Of a DNA stretch of 64,000 nt, positions 53,360 to 61,894 are shown piece by piece (position 1 is the first letter of the stretch; each line of letters opens with the position of its first letter). The notes under the pieces were generated by a model. The model saw only the letters and a program-made list of their open reading frames with translations, was not told the origin of the DNA and made no database searches. The position numbers and the translations under genes were made by a program. Origin of the DNA: Whitmania pigra (lineage: Eukaryota > Annelida > Clitellata > Hirudinida > Haemopidae); assembly GCA_021613335.1 (NCBI GenBank), contig JAJTWR010000431.1:496001-560000 (forward strand). The letters run 5' to 3'.

Positions 53360-53382
53360 CAGACCTGGCGAAGCCAGGATTT

Positions 53383-53455
53383 TGACCCTGCCGGGATTCG
53401 AACCCGGGTTAATGCCGTGAGAGGGCACCGTCCTAGGCCACTAGACGACAGGGCC
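53383..53455 (-). tRNA. tRNA-Glu (anticodon CTC)
   Basis: A full cloverleaf is visible: acceptor GGCCCTG with CAGGGTC (one G-U), anticodon loop CTCTCAC with CTC, T arm CCGGG-TTCGAAT-CCCGG, discriminator A. The D-arm GTCTAGTGGCCTAGGAC is characteristic of tRNA-Glu. CCA is not encoded. It is downstream of the lpxL-like gene and a small gene on the same strand. Confidence 0.93.
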
Positions 53456-53493
53456 CTGCTTGGGTGCGTCCCTAAGAGATTCGTGCGCGCTCG

Positions 53494-53775
53494 TCAAGGC
53501 TCGCTTCGCAACTCCCGGACAAGCGCCTCCAGTTCATCGAGCTTGCGCTCAAGGACTTGCTGCAGCGCCGGGTTGCGGGGAGCGTTCTCGAAGAGCCAGA
53601 GCACCTCGTCGGCCTGGCGCCCAATCCAAGCGCTGCGCTCGGTGCTGGCCTTGCGGCGGAGCAGGTCGAGCCCAGTTTCGAGTAGCAGGCGCGCCACCGC
53701 ATCGCGAGAGTCGAGCTTTTCGCGCCGCTTTCGACCTTCGCCGAGATGCATCGTCAAACGGGGCCGAACGCTCAT
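53494..53775 (-). CDS. 93-residue protein of unknown function
   Basis: The small charged helical protein (MSVRPRLTMHLGEGRKRREK, ARLLLETGLDLLRRKAS, LERKLDELEALVRELRSE) has no signal or membrane segment. It lies 36 nt after the LpxL-like gene and before tRNA-Glu on the same strand, so it is likely co-transcribed. The C-terminal coiled coil suggests dimerisation. No family is recognised. Confidence 0.6.
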   Translation of the reverse strand: MSVRPRLTMHLGEGRKRREKLDSRDAVARLLLETGLDLLRRKASTERSAWIGRQADEVLWLFENAPRNPALQQVLERKLDELEALVRELRSEP

Positions 53776-53811
53776 CGCTGCTACCTTACGGCACCTTCGC
53801 CAGAAGTGAAG

Positions 53812-54678
53812 CTATCTGCTGTCGTTTCTCTTCCAACGCCGGTGGAGCCAGAGCCATTGCTCCGGGTAGCGGCGAACGAAGCCCTCGATGCGCCGGGAAA
53901 CTTCTGTGGCGTGGGCAAGGACCGCCGCCGACCCGGACAGCCCCTCCGGTAGCGGCACCGGCCCCGACACTTCCATCCGCAGCTTGCCTTCGCTGCGCAC
54001 CGCCACCACGACGTAGGTGGGTACGCCGGTGCGTACCGCCGCCACCGAGAGCGCCGGGGAAGTCGTCGCGAGCCGCCCGAAGAACGGCACGAGGGTCGGA
54101 TTTCGGCGCGGCGAGGACTGGTCGACGAGCTGCACCACCGTCCGGCCCCGGCGAAGGGCCGCGAACATCTCCTTAAGCGCCCCGCGCTGGAGGATGAGTT
54201 CCACGCCGGACCGGCGGCGATTCTCCACACCGAGCGCGTTCCACCGACCGGAGAGTGGCCGCACCACGGCGGAGAGGCGCACCCCGCGTCGACTCATGGC
54301 CTCGGCGAACAGCTCCCAACTCCCGAGGTGCGCCGAGGCGACGAGCACCGGCTTTCCGGCGAGCGCGAGTGCGTCGAGGCCCCGCCAGTCGTCCACCTGC
54401 ACGGCGCTCGCCCAGGCGCTCTCGGAGAGCAAATCCGAAGTCACAAAGTCGAGCGCCGCCATGGCGAGGTTCCCGTAGGCTGCGCGGGCGATTCGCCGCC
54501 GCTCCTGGGGCGTCTTTTCGGGGAATGCGATGGCGAGGTTTTCGAGGGCGATTTTCCGACGGATGCCGAGCATCCAGGTCGTCGCGCCAACCAACACGGC
54601 AATAGCCCGACGCACGCGCTCTGGAAGCCAGCGAAAGAGCCGCAATTCGAGCGGGAGCTCGGCCATTCGCTGCTGCAT
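53812..54678 (-). CDS. lipid A late acyltransferase (LpxL/HtrB family)
   Basis: The protein (288 residues from the ATG 54678; 54666 is also possible) has an N-terminal membrane-proximal segment (VRRAIAVLVGATTWMLG) and the acyltransferase HLGSWE motif (H with E five residues later), then the RPLSGRWNALGVENRRRSG and GRTVVQLVDQSSPRRNPTLV segments. LpxL-family enzymes add a secondary acyl chain to lipid A. The specific acyl donor is not predictable. A longer frame up to 54816 is unlikely. Confidence 0.85.
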   Translation of the reverse strand: MQQRMAELPLELRLFRWLPERVRRAIAVLVGATTWMLGIRRKIALENLAIAFPEKTPQERRRIARAAYGNLAMAALDFVTSDLLSESAWASAVQVDDWRGLDALALAGKPVLVASAHLGSWELFAEAMSRRGVRLSAVVRPLSGRWNALGVENRRRSGVELILQRGALKEMFAALRRGRTVVQLVDQSSPRRNPTLVPFFGRLATTSPALSVAAVRTGVPTYVVVAVRSEGKLRMEVSGPVPLPEGLSGSAAVLAHATEVSRRIEGFVRRYPEQWLWLHRRWKRNDSR

Positions 54679-54839
54679 ACCGAATTTCGTCGAGGACTTG
54701 TCGATTCTTGGACGCCGGGGCGCGTGTAGCGCCGCTGCATTCTCGCCACACACTTGGATTGCATTTGCGCGGCGGCTGTGCCAAGCGCCCATGCTCGTGA
54801 CGACATTCGCCAACATCCCCGAGAGGAGGTGACACCGAC

Positions 54840-55034
54840 ATGACGACCGTACGCGTCAAAGACGGAGAGTCCATCGAGGGTGCTCTGAAGCGGTTCAAGA
54901 AAGCCACCGAAAAAGCCGGTATCCTCTCGGAAATTCGGAAACGAGAGCACTACGAAAAGCCCTCGGTGAAGAAGAAGAAAAAGGCCATCGCGGCAAAGAA
55001 GCGCGCCGTGAAGAAATCTCGGCGACCGTTCTAA
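54840..55034 (+). CDS. rpsU: 30S ribosomal protein S21
   Basis: The 64-residue basic protein [20 protein letters not shown] has the S21 consensus, including [15 protein letters not shown]21 sits on the 30S platform and helps initiation. GAGGAGG (54824-54830) is a strong Shine-Dalgarno sequence. It is the first gene of the macromolecular synthesis operon rpsU-yqeY-dnaG-rpoD, transcribed divergently from the lpxL gene. Confidence 0.95.
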   Translation: MTTVRVKDGESIEGALKRFKKATEKAGILSEIRKREHYEKPSVKKKKKAIAAKKRAVKKSRRPF

Positions 55035-55071
55035 GGGACCGGAAGCCGATCGCAACGACAGCGAGGAAGAC

Positions 55072-55527
55072 ATGACAACTCTACGAGAACGGCTCGACAA
55101 AGAGCTCAAAGAGGCGATGCGCGCGAAGGATGAGCATCGGCTCACCACCATTCGCGCGATCAAGAGCGCGGTGAAGTACAAAGAGGTCGAAGAGGCGGCG
55201 ACGACGCTCGACGACGCGGGCATCACTGCGGTCATTGTGGCGCTCGTGAAGCAGCGGCGCGATGCGATTGCCGAGTTCAAGAAGGCCGGTCGCGACGACT
55301 TGACGGTGAACGAGCAGCAGGAACTCGACGTGCTGCTCACCTACTTGCCGAAGCAGCTCACGAGCGAAGAGCTCACGGGCGAGGTTTCGGCGGCCATCAA
55401 GAGCGTCGGCGCCAAGGGCCCGCAGGACATGGGCTCGGTCATGAAAGTCTTGAGCGGGAAGCTCAAGGGCCTCGTCGATGGCCAGTTGCTGAGCGCCGAG
55501 GTCAAGAGGCAGCTCGCCGCACTCTGA
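55072..55527 (+). CDS. yqeY: GatB/YqeY domain protein
   Basis: The 151-residue protein is the YqeY family: TLRERLDKELKEAMRAKDEH and LDVLLTYLPKQLT then MGSVMKVLSGKLKG. The fold matches the tail domain of GatB, suggesting interaction with tRNA or mischarged tRNA, but its role is unproven. Location between rpsU and dnaG is typical in many bacteria. ATG 55072 follows GAGGAAG. Confidence 0.93.
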   Translation: MTTLRERLDKELKEAMRAKDEHRLTTIRAIKSAVKYKEVEEAATTLDDAGITAVIVALVKQRRDAIAEFKKAGRDDLTVNEQQELDVLLTYLPKQLTSEELTGEVSAAIKSVGAKGPQDMGSVMKVLSGKLKGLVDGQLLSAEVKRQLAAL

Positions 55528-55537
55528 GCCGCGTCCC

Positions 55538-57328
55538 ATGGCGGCCTTTATCCCGGAAGCGAAGATCCACGAGGTCCGCGAACGAACGGACCTCGTGGCT
55601 CTCATCTCGCGTAACGGCGTTGAGCTGAAGCGCAGCGGCCGGATGTTCAAGGGCCGCTGTCCGTTTCACCAGGAGAAGTCGCCCTCCTTCCACGTTTGGC
55701 CCGAAGACAAGCACTTCTACTGCTTCGGCTGCAACGCGAGCGGAGACGCCATCTCCTTCTTGCAGCGCCTCCTCGGAAAGAGCTTCGTGGAGGTGGTGCG
55801 GGAACTCGCGCAGGAGTGCAGCGTCGACCTCGAAAGCGATTTGGACCCGGCCTACCGGGAGCGGCTGCAGGTGAAGGAAGCGACCGACGTGGCCGCGGCG
55901 TATTACGCGGCGCAACTGCGCGAACCGTCGGGGGCTGCCGCGCGGACGTACTTGAAGGAGCGCGGTCTCACCGGCGAAATCGCTCGGAAGTTCGGGCTCG
56001 GGTGGGCGCCGCCTGGCTGGGAGAATCTTGCAAGCGAGCTTGCGAAGCGCGGCCTCGAAGAGCACGGCGAGCGCGCGGGCCTCATCGCCCCTCGGCAACA
56101 AGGCAAAGGTTTTTACGACGTGTTTCGGCAGCGGGTCATCATCCCCATTCGCTCGCCGGAGGGCCGGACTATCGCCTTTGGGGGGAGGCTTTTGGGCGAT
56201 GGCGAAGGCCCGAAGTACCTCAACTCGCGGGAGACCCGGCTGTACAACAAGTCGGAGGTGCTGTTCGCGCTGGATGTGGCGCGCAACGAGCTGCGCAAGC
56301 GTCGTTCGGCGGTGCTGTGCGAGGGGTACTTCGACGCCATCGCCCTGCACCAAGCTGGCATCGAAGAGGCGGTCGCCCTGTGCTCCACCAACCTCTCCAC
56401 GGCGCACTTAGGCCTCCTGCAGAAGTTGAACGCGCGGGAGGTTATATTTTTGCTCGACGGCGACGACGCTGGTCGCCAGGCGGTGGAGCGCCTCGCCGCC
56501 ACGGTGCTGAACCAGGGCCTCGCGGCGCGGGTCGCACTCCTGCCGCCGGGCGACGACCCAGACACCTTCGCGCGGCGCGTGGGCGGCGCGGCGGTGCGCA
56601 CACTTCTGGAGCAGGCAACACCTCTGAGCCAATATTTGCTGCAGACGGCGCTCCCCGAGGGGAGCAACGCCACGTTCGAAGCGAAGATGCAGGCCCTGTC
56701 TCGGCTTGCACCCATAGCGAACGGCCTACCCGCCGGATTACAACTAACAACCTTGACCCAATCCATCGCGACGCACTTCGGGTGGGAACCCGCGCAGGTA
56801 CGTAGCCGCCTGCAGGGAAAGCGCCCTTCCGCAGCGTCGGAGAGCCGCCCGGCGGCTACCGCAGCGGCAGCTCCGGCGGCCCCGCTCGACCCCTACGAGG
56901 TCATGTACTTGGCCTTCATCCTCGCCGACCCGGCCCTGTTGGAGAAGGATACCCACATGGCACGCGACGACCTGATCTCGCTCGAGATTCGCGCAGTCCT
57001 CGGATCGCTGCAGGCCGGCACGTCGCCGTCGGACGCGCTGTACGACAGCTCCGAGGAATTGAAGCACCAGCTCTCGGGCGCAACCCTGAAGCTTCCCCGC
57101 CAAGGGGATTTGCCCGACGCCTTCCAGAAGTTTTGCCTGCGCCTCAAGATTCAGGTCATCGACGCCCGCCTCCGCCGCCACGGGCGGCTCGCGTCCATGA
57201 GCCCCGGCGCGTCGACCGACATCACCGACGAGCTTCGGGACCTCTCCGAGGAGCGAAACGCACTTTTCCAGGCGAAAGCACGCTTAGAGCGCGTTTTGCG
57301 CGCTCCCCCGGAGCACCCGGGGCAGTAG
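55538..57328 (+). CDS. dnaG: DNA primase
   Basis: The 596-residue primase makes RNA primers for replication. The CHC2 zinc finger uses C41, H44, C62 and C65 (RCPFHQEKSPSFHV, FYCFGCNASGD). The TOPRIM domain (about 250-340) has VLCEGYFDAIALHQAGI and VIFLLDGDDAGRQA. The C-terminal helical domain (about 450-590) would bind the replicative helicase. It starts 10 nt after yqeY. Confidence 0.96.
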   Translation: MAAFIPEAKIHEVRERTDLVALISRNGVELKRSGRMFKGRCPFHQEKSPSFHVWPEDKHFYCFGCNASGDAISFLQRLLGKSFVEVVRELAQECSVDLESDLDPAYRERLQVKEATDVAAAYYAAQLREPSGAAARTYLKERGLTGEIARKFGLGWAPPGWENLASELAKRGLEEHGERAGLIAPRQQGKGFYDVFRQRVIIPIRSPEGRTIAFGGRLLGDGEGPKYLNSRETRLYNKSEVLFALDVARNELRKRRSAVLCEGYFDAIALHQAGIEEAVALCSTNLSTAHLGLLQKLNAREVIFLLDGDDAGRQAVERLAATVLNQGLAARVALLPPGDDPDTFARRVGGAAVRTLLEQATPLSQYLLQTALPEGSNATFEAKMQALSRLAPIANGLPAGLQLTTLTQSIATHFGWEPAQVRSRLQGKRPSAASESRPAATAAAAPAAPLDPYEVMYLAFILADPALLEKDTHMARDDLISLEIRAVLGSLQAGTSPSDALYDSSEELKHQLSGATLKLPRQGDLPDAFQKFCLRLKIQVIDARLRRHGRLASMSPGASTDITDELRDLSEERNALFQAKARLERVLRAPPEHPGQ

Positions 57329-57419
57329 ATGATTTGTCAGAGGGTAGGTTTATAGGTAGAGATACCCAGTTCCGGGATTCCGGCCCCGTTGACAGTGGGT
57401 CGGTGGAGATTTCGTCGAC

Positions 57420-59066
57420 ATGGCGACTAAGAAGAAAAAGCAAGCGCGCAAGGCTGAGAAGAGCCAAAAAGCTTCCGAGAAGCAGGAGAAGCGACTGCGC
57501 GCCGACAAGGCGAAGAGCGTAAAGCTGGCCACGAAGGGCAAGAAAGCCGTCGCGGCCAAGAAGAGCGTCGACGCCAAAGCCCCATCGGCGAAAACCGCAA
57601 AAGGCAAGGCTGCAGCGCCGAAGCGCGGCAAACCGGCACCGGAGAAAGACGTTGCCGCCATCGCCCGCGAGAAGCTGAAGAAGCGCGGGCGCGGCAAGCT
57701 CGAAGTCGTCGGCGATGAGGTTGAAGACCGCGCCATCGGCATGATGCAAGGCGCCGAGGTCGACAACGACGCCGAGCGCGACGAGCTCGACCCAGAGTCT
57801 CTGCGGGACAACAAAGAGATTGTGGCCTTCGTGGCGCAAGGAAAGCAGAAAGGTTCCGGCACCTACGACGACGCGAATGACACCCTTCCCAACGATGTCG
57901 TGTCGTCGGATCAACTCGACGACGTGATGTCGATGTTTGGCGACAACGAAGCCGAAGTTGCCGACGCGCAGAAGAACGCCGAGCCCTCCGACGGCAAAGA
58001 GAGCCTCCTCGTTGAGGAGGAACCAGCAGACGCCGAGGCCGAACCGGAAGAAGACGCCGCTGCGGCGCCGACGGCAGTCCCGCTGGTGGGGGTGCTCAAG
58101 GCGGAAGACGCGGGCAAGTCCAACGACCCGGTGCGCCTGTACCTGCGGAAGATGGGCGCGGTTTCGCTCCTCACCCGCGAAGGCGAAGTGGAGATTGCGA
58201 AGCGCATTGAGCAAGGCGAGAACGAAGTCGTCCGCGCGCTCCTCAATTGCAAGGTGGCCGTCACCGAGATGCTCGACATCGGCGAGCGCCTGAAGACTGG
58301 CAAGCTGCGCATCCGGGAAGTCTTCAAAGACGCACCGGAAGAGCCGCAGCGCGAGAATACCGAGGAAGACGGCGAGTTCGACCGGCCAGAGGGCGAAGGC
58401 GAACCGGCCGACGCTTCTTCGCGCACGGTCAACCTCAACGCCATAGAGATGAACCGGGTGGAGACCATCAGCGAGCAGTTGAAGGCGCTCGAAAAGCTCC
58501 ACAACAAGGCGGAGACTTTTGAAGAGACGCTCCACTCCGGCAAGAAGCTCTCCGACAAGAAGCGCGCCGAAGCAAAAGCGAGCCTCGACAAGTTAAAGCA
58601 GGAGATGCTGGGAGTGGTCGAGGAGATGCGGCTCTCCAAGAAGATGATCGACCGCATCGCCTACCACGTGCTGGAGCTGATAACGACGGTCGACCGCTCG
58701 GAGCAAGAGCTGTGGGACATCGAGCGCCACTACGGCCTCACCCCGCAAGACTTCGGCATCGAATTCCGCGAGTCCACCCGCCGCAAGGTGCGCCGCCCGG
58801 CAATTACCGGCGACCAGCGCGAGGCGATTGAGCGCGATGTGCGCGCGGCAGTGAAGCGCATCCAGCGCGTCGAGCAAGAGACGGGGATGTCCATCGACAC
58901 CCTGCGCAAACGCTACGACGCCATTCGCATCGGCGAGCGCAACGCCGAGCGCGCGAAATCGGAGCTCGTCGAGGCGAACCTGCGCCTCGTGGTGTCCATC
59001 GCGAAGAAGTACACGAACCGCGGCCTCCAATTCCTCGACCTCATCCAAGAGGGAAACATCGGCCTC

Positions 59067-59113
<47 letters not shown>

Positions 59114-59288
59114 CACCTATGCGACGTGGTGGATTCGCCAGGCAATTACCCGAGCCATCGCCGACCAGGCGCGGACTATCCGCATCCCGGTCCATATGAT
59201 CGAGACCATCAACAAGCTCATCCGAACGAGCCGCTACCTCGTCCAGGAAATCGGTCGCGAGCCCACTCCGGAAGAAATTGCAGAGAAG

Positions 59289-59320
<32 letters not shown>

Positions 59321-59681
59321 CCTCAAAATCGCGAAGGAGCCGATTTCTCTCGAAACGCCGATTGGCGAAGAGGAAGACTCGCACCTCGGCAACTTCATCG
59401 AGGACAAGGCGCTCGTGAAGCCCGACGACGCGGTCATCAACATGAACCTCGCAGAGCAGACCCGCAAGGTGCTGGCGACGCTCACCCCTCGCGAAGAAAA
59501 AGTCCTCCGCATGCGCTTTGGCATCGGCGAGAAGTCTGACCACACCTTGGAAGAGGTTGGCCAAGACTTCGAAGTGACCCGCGAGCGCATCCGACAGATT
59601 GAAGCGAAGGCGCTCCGCAAACTTCGGCACCCTTCCCGTTCCAAACGGCTGCGCAGCTTTACCGAGGGCGGCGGAGTATAG
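57420..59681 (+). CDS. rpoD: RNA polymerase sigma-70 factor
   Basis: The 753-residue housekeeping sigma factor has region 1.1 at about 133-185 ([19 protein letters not shown]), region 1.2 near 235 ([20 protein letters not shown]), region 2 around 510-600 ([40 protein letters not shown]), region 3, and region 4 at the end ([36 protein letters not shown]). The first about 100 residues are an unusual Lys/Ala-rich extension ahead of region 1.1, and an acidic insert ([15 protein letters not shown]) lies between 1.2 and 2. It directs RNA polymerase to -35/-10 promoters. Last gene of the rpsU-rpoD operon. Confidence 0.95.
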
Positions 59682-59691
59682 GAGCAGCAGC

Positions 59692-59763
59692 GGGCCTATA
59701 GCTCAACGGTAGAGCTGGCGGCTCATAACCGCTAGGTTCCAGGTTCGAATCCTGGTGGGCCCA
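59692..59763 (+). tRNA. tRNA with CAT anticodon (elongator Met or Ile2)
   Basis: A cloverleaf is visible: acceptor GGGCCTA with TGGGCCC, D-arm AGCTC-AACGGTA-GAGCT, anticodon loop CTCATAA with CAT at 59724-59726, T arm CCAGG-TTCGAAT-CCTGG, discriminator A. It is not the initiator type (no three G-C pairs next to the loop). Whether it is Met or lysidine-modified Ile2 cannot be read from the sequence alone. It follows rpoD by 10 nt. Confidence 0.9.
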
Positions 59764-59780
59764 TTTCGGCGACCAGCCTT

Positions 59781-59822
59781 TACGTCAGCAGCACTTACGT
59801 AAGCAGCCTCTACGTAAGCAGC
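59781..59822. repeat. three 15-bp direct repeats at the GNAT 3' end
   Basis: The core TACGTAAGCAGC (first copy TACGTCAGCAGC) occurs at 59781, 59796 and 59811, period 15. The last copy encodes the end and stop of the GNAT protein (KLLT), and the others lie between it and the tRNA. Confidence 0.8.
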
Positions 59823-60268
59823 TTGGTCATCTCCATGTGCGGAACGCCAGCATCGTCGAAGGGCTCCCCCGCCGGGGTGTAGCCGTGACGAATGTAGAAG
59901 TCTTTCCAACTGAGCTGCGCGTGGAGGCGCAGACCGGCGTAGCCGCGTCGGCGCGCTTCGGATTCGAGCTCGCTGAGTATGCGGGTGCCAATGCCATGTC
60001 GCCTATGGGCCGTGAGGACCGCCATGGAGCCGACCTTCCCCCAGGCGCCGCTCGCACCCGCCGGGGCTGAAGCTTCTACCAGGCGGCCTGTGCCGACGGC
60101 GTGCTTCTCCACGAGCGCGAGGAGCCGGTAGGCGATGTCGTCTTCGGAGTCGCGCTCAAGGGCGTCGGGGCTTCCGTGCTCTTCAATGAACACGACTTCC
60201 CGGACCGCGAGGGCCTGGTAAAGCTCGTCGTCTTTGGCGACTTTGATGATTTGAATCTTTGGCTCCAT
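59810..60268 (-). CDS. GNAT-family N-acetyltransferase
   Basis: The 152-residue protein (from the ATG 60268; a 183-residue version from 60361 is less likely) has a GNAT fold: VGSMAVLTAHRRHGIGTRIL is motif A with the acetyl-CoA pyrophosphate loop R-R-H-G-I-G, then ARRRGYAGLRLHAQLSWKDF and YIRHGYTPAGEPF. The N-terminal IIKVAKDDELYQALAVREVV is common in the ElaA/YkwB-type subfamily, whose substrates are unknown. It stands alone between tRNA and fdxA. Confidence 0.85.
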   Translation of the reverse strand: MEPKIQIIKVAKDDELYQALAVREVVFIEEHGSPDALERDSEDDIAYRLLALVEKHAVGTGRLVEASAPAGASGAWGKVGSMAVLTAHRRHGIGTRILSELESEARRRGYAGLRLHAQLSWKDFYIRHGYTPAGEPFDDAGVPHMEMTKLLT

Positions 60269-60391
60269 GGAAATGCGTAACTTGTGCTGCAGCTCCTCGG
60301 CAACGAGAAGTCGGCGCTGAAGTGCTGCGACGCTACGGACCCTTTCAACTCTCGATGGCACTCCCGGCGGCTACGCGCTGGTATCTGGGGC

Positions 60392-60727
60392 CTATGCCCC
60401 GGGTTTTGGGTCGAGCTCTCCGCGCTTGCCAGTCTTCGCTTTGTAGTCTTCCGCCGTGGGGAGTGGATCTCGCTTCGAGCTCAAGTTCGGCCACTTCTGC
60501 GAGAACTCCTGATTCAACGCGATGTACTCCCGGTACTGCTCCGGCACTTCGCCGTCGGGGAATATCGCCTTCGACGGGCACACCGGCTCACAGGCACCGC
60601 AGTCGATGCATTCGTCGGGGTGGATGACGATGAAGTTCGCACCCTCGTAGAAGCAATTGACCGGGCAGACCTCCACGCAGTCTGTGTACTTACATTTGAT
60701 GCAGGGCTCAGTGACGACGTACGACAT
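60392..60727 (-). CDS. fdxA: seven-iron ferredoxin FdxA
   Basis: The 111-residue ferredoxin begins [20 protein letters not shown], the hallmark of the 7Fe [3Fe-4S][4Fe-4S] type, with a second motif [16 protein letters not shown]. The C-terminal extension (60-111) is typical for FdxA. It transfers electrons in a soluble, cytoplasmic form. It lies 27 nt after asd on the same strand, so the two are co-transcribed. Confidence 0.95.
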   Translation of the reverse strand: MSYVVTEPCIKCKYTDCVEVCPVNCFYEGANFIVIHPDECIDCGACEPVCPSKAIFPDGEVPEQYREYIALNQEFSQKWPNLSSKRDPLPTAEDYKAKTGKRGELDPKPGA

Positions 60728-60754
60728 GCTTAGCTCCTCTGTGTGAAGGTCCCG

Positions 60755-61816
60755 CTACTTGGGGCTACCAACCAGTTTGTGTCGGTGCAGAAGCTCCGCG
60801 AGAAGAATTGCACCCTTGGCGGCTCCGAACTTGGTGTTGTGCGAGACGAGCACAAACTTAAAGCCGTTGGTGAAAACCGGGTCAACCCGCAGACGACCGA
60901 TGGAGGTCGCCATACCGCCGTGCGTATCACGATCCAACCGCGGTTGTGGGCGATTGTCGCCTTCGACAATTTCAATCCAGCGTGGCGGTGACGACGGCAA
61001 ATCGGCAGCGCTCGGGTCGCCCTTGTAGTTGCGCAGGGCCTCGGTGACTTGTGCGAGTGTCGCCGGCTTCGCGAGGCCCACCGAGACTGCCTCGGTGTGT
61101 CCTTCGAGCACGGCTACCCGGGTGCAGGTGGCGGAGATGCGGAAGTTCGCCGGAGCACGGGGCGCGCCGAGAATTTTTTTCGTCTCGCGCTCGACCTTCT
61201 CCTCTTCCTTGGCAATGTACGGCACCACGTTGTCGATGATGTCGAGCGCCGGAACGCCCGGACTGCGCCCGGCGCCGGAGACGGCCTGCAGCGAGGTCAT
61301 CATCACCGCTTCGATGCCGAAGCGCTCCGCCAAAGGAGCGAGCGCCACCGCAAGGCCGGTCGTCGTGCAGTTCGGTATGGGGAGGATGAAGCCCTTCCAC
61401 CCGCGGTTGTTGGCCTTCGACAGCATCGACAAGTGCGAGGCGTTCACCGGCGGAATGAGGAGCGGCAGGTCGTCGTCGGTGCGGAAGGCGCTCGCCGTGG
61501 AAACTACCGGCAGGTCCTTCGCGTAGAGCGGCTCCAGTTCGCGAGCGACGTCGGCTTCGACTGCCGAGAAGACGAGGTCGAGTTCTTTTACCGGGAGCTT
61601 CGTCGGCTCGGCGAGGACCATCGCCGCCACTTTCGGGTCGGGAGCTTCCGGCAAAAACCAGCCGGCGCCGACCGCGTCGATGTAACGTTTGCCCGCGTTG
61701 CGCGGAGAAGCCGCGACAGCGGTCAATTCAAAAAACGGATGCCCTGCCAGGGCGACAATGAATTGTTGCCCTGCAAGCCCAGTAGCCCCAACGAGTCCAC
61801 AACGTAAACGCGACAT
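60755..61816 (-). CDS. asd: aspartate-semialdehyde dehydrogenase
   Basis: The 353-residue enzyme reduces aspartyl phosphate to the semialdehyde with NADPH, supplying lysine, methionine, threonine and diaminopimelate. The N-terminal GLVGATGLAGQQFIVAL binds NADP and PIPNCTTTGLAVAL contains the catalytic Cys. LQAVSGAGRSPGVP and RISATCTRVAVLEGHTEA fit the archaeal/fungal-type branch. ATG 61816 was chosen over 61846 because family sequence starts there. It is upstream of fdxA. Confidence 0.9.
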   Translation of the reverse strand: MSRLRCGLVGATGLAGQQFIVALAGHPFFELTAVAASPRNAGKRYIDAVGAGWFLPEAPDPKVAAMVLAEPTKLPVKELDLVFSAVEADVARELEPLYAKDLPVVSTASAFRTDDDLPLLIPPVNASHLSMLSKANNRGWKGFILPIPNCTTTGLAVALAPLAERFGIEAVMMTSLQAVSGAGRSPGVPALDIIDNVVPYIAKEEEKVERETKKILGAPRAPANFRISATCTRVAVLEGHTEAVSVGLAKPATLAQVTEALRNYKGDPSAADLPSSPPRWIEIVEGDNRPQPRLDRDTHGGMATSIGRLRVDPVFTNGFKFVLVSHNTKFGAAKGAILLAELLHRHKLVGSPK

Positions 61817-61894
61817 GGAGACAGCACCTACTCTTCCCAACGCCACATGGTCAAGGTTCCGAAGGGAGAGAGTGTCGGCACGCTGACATAGCGA

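Larger units (their letters stand above)
52936..53382. other. upstream region of the Cys-rich family and space before tRNA-Glu
   Basis: About 190 nt next to the gene is homologous to the regions upstream of the paralogues at 50625-50815 and 51919-52105: CATGAC-CACCA-GTCATG-like hairpin, GCGCTTATAGCGC palindrome and the candidate promoter (TTGCGC 53040-53035, CAATAA 53017-53012). The rest up to the tRNA-Glu terminator has no recognised gene; short open frames here are not supported. Confidence 0.5.

Noticed and set aside
53460..54176. Plus-strand 238-residue open frame opposite the lpxL-like gene
   Set aside because: Arg/Pro/Ala-rich shadow frame without motif; the minus strand encodes a recognisable acyltransferase and small gene.
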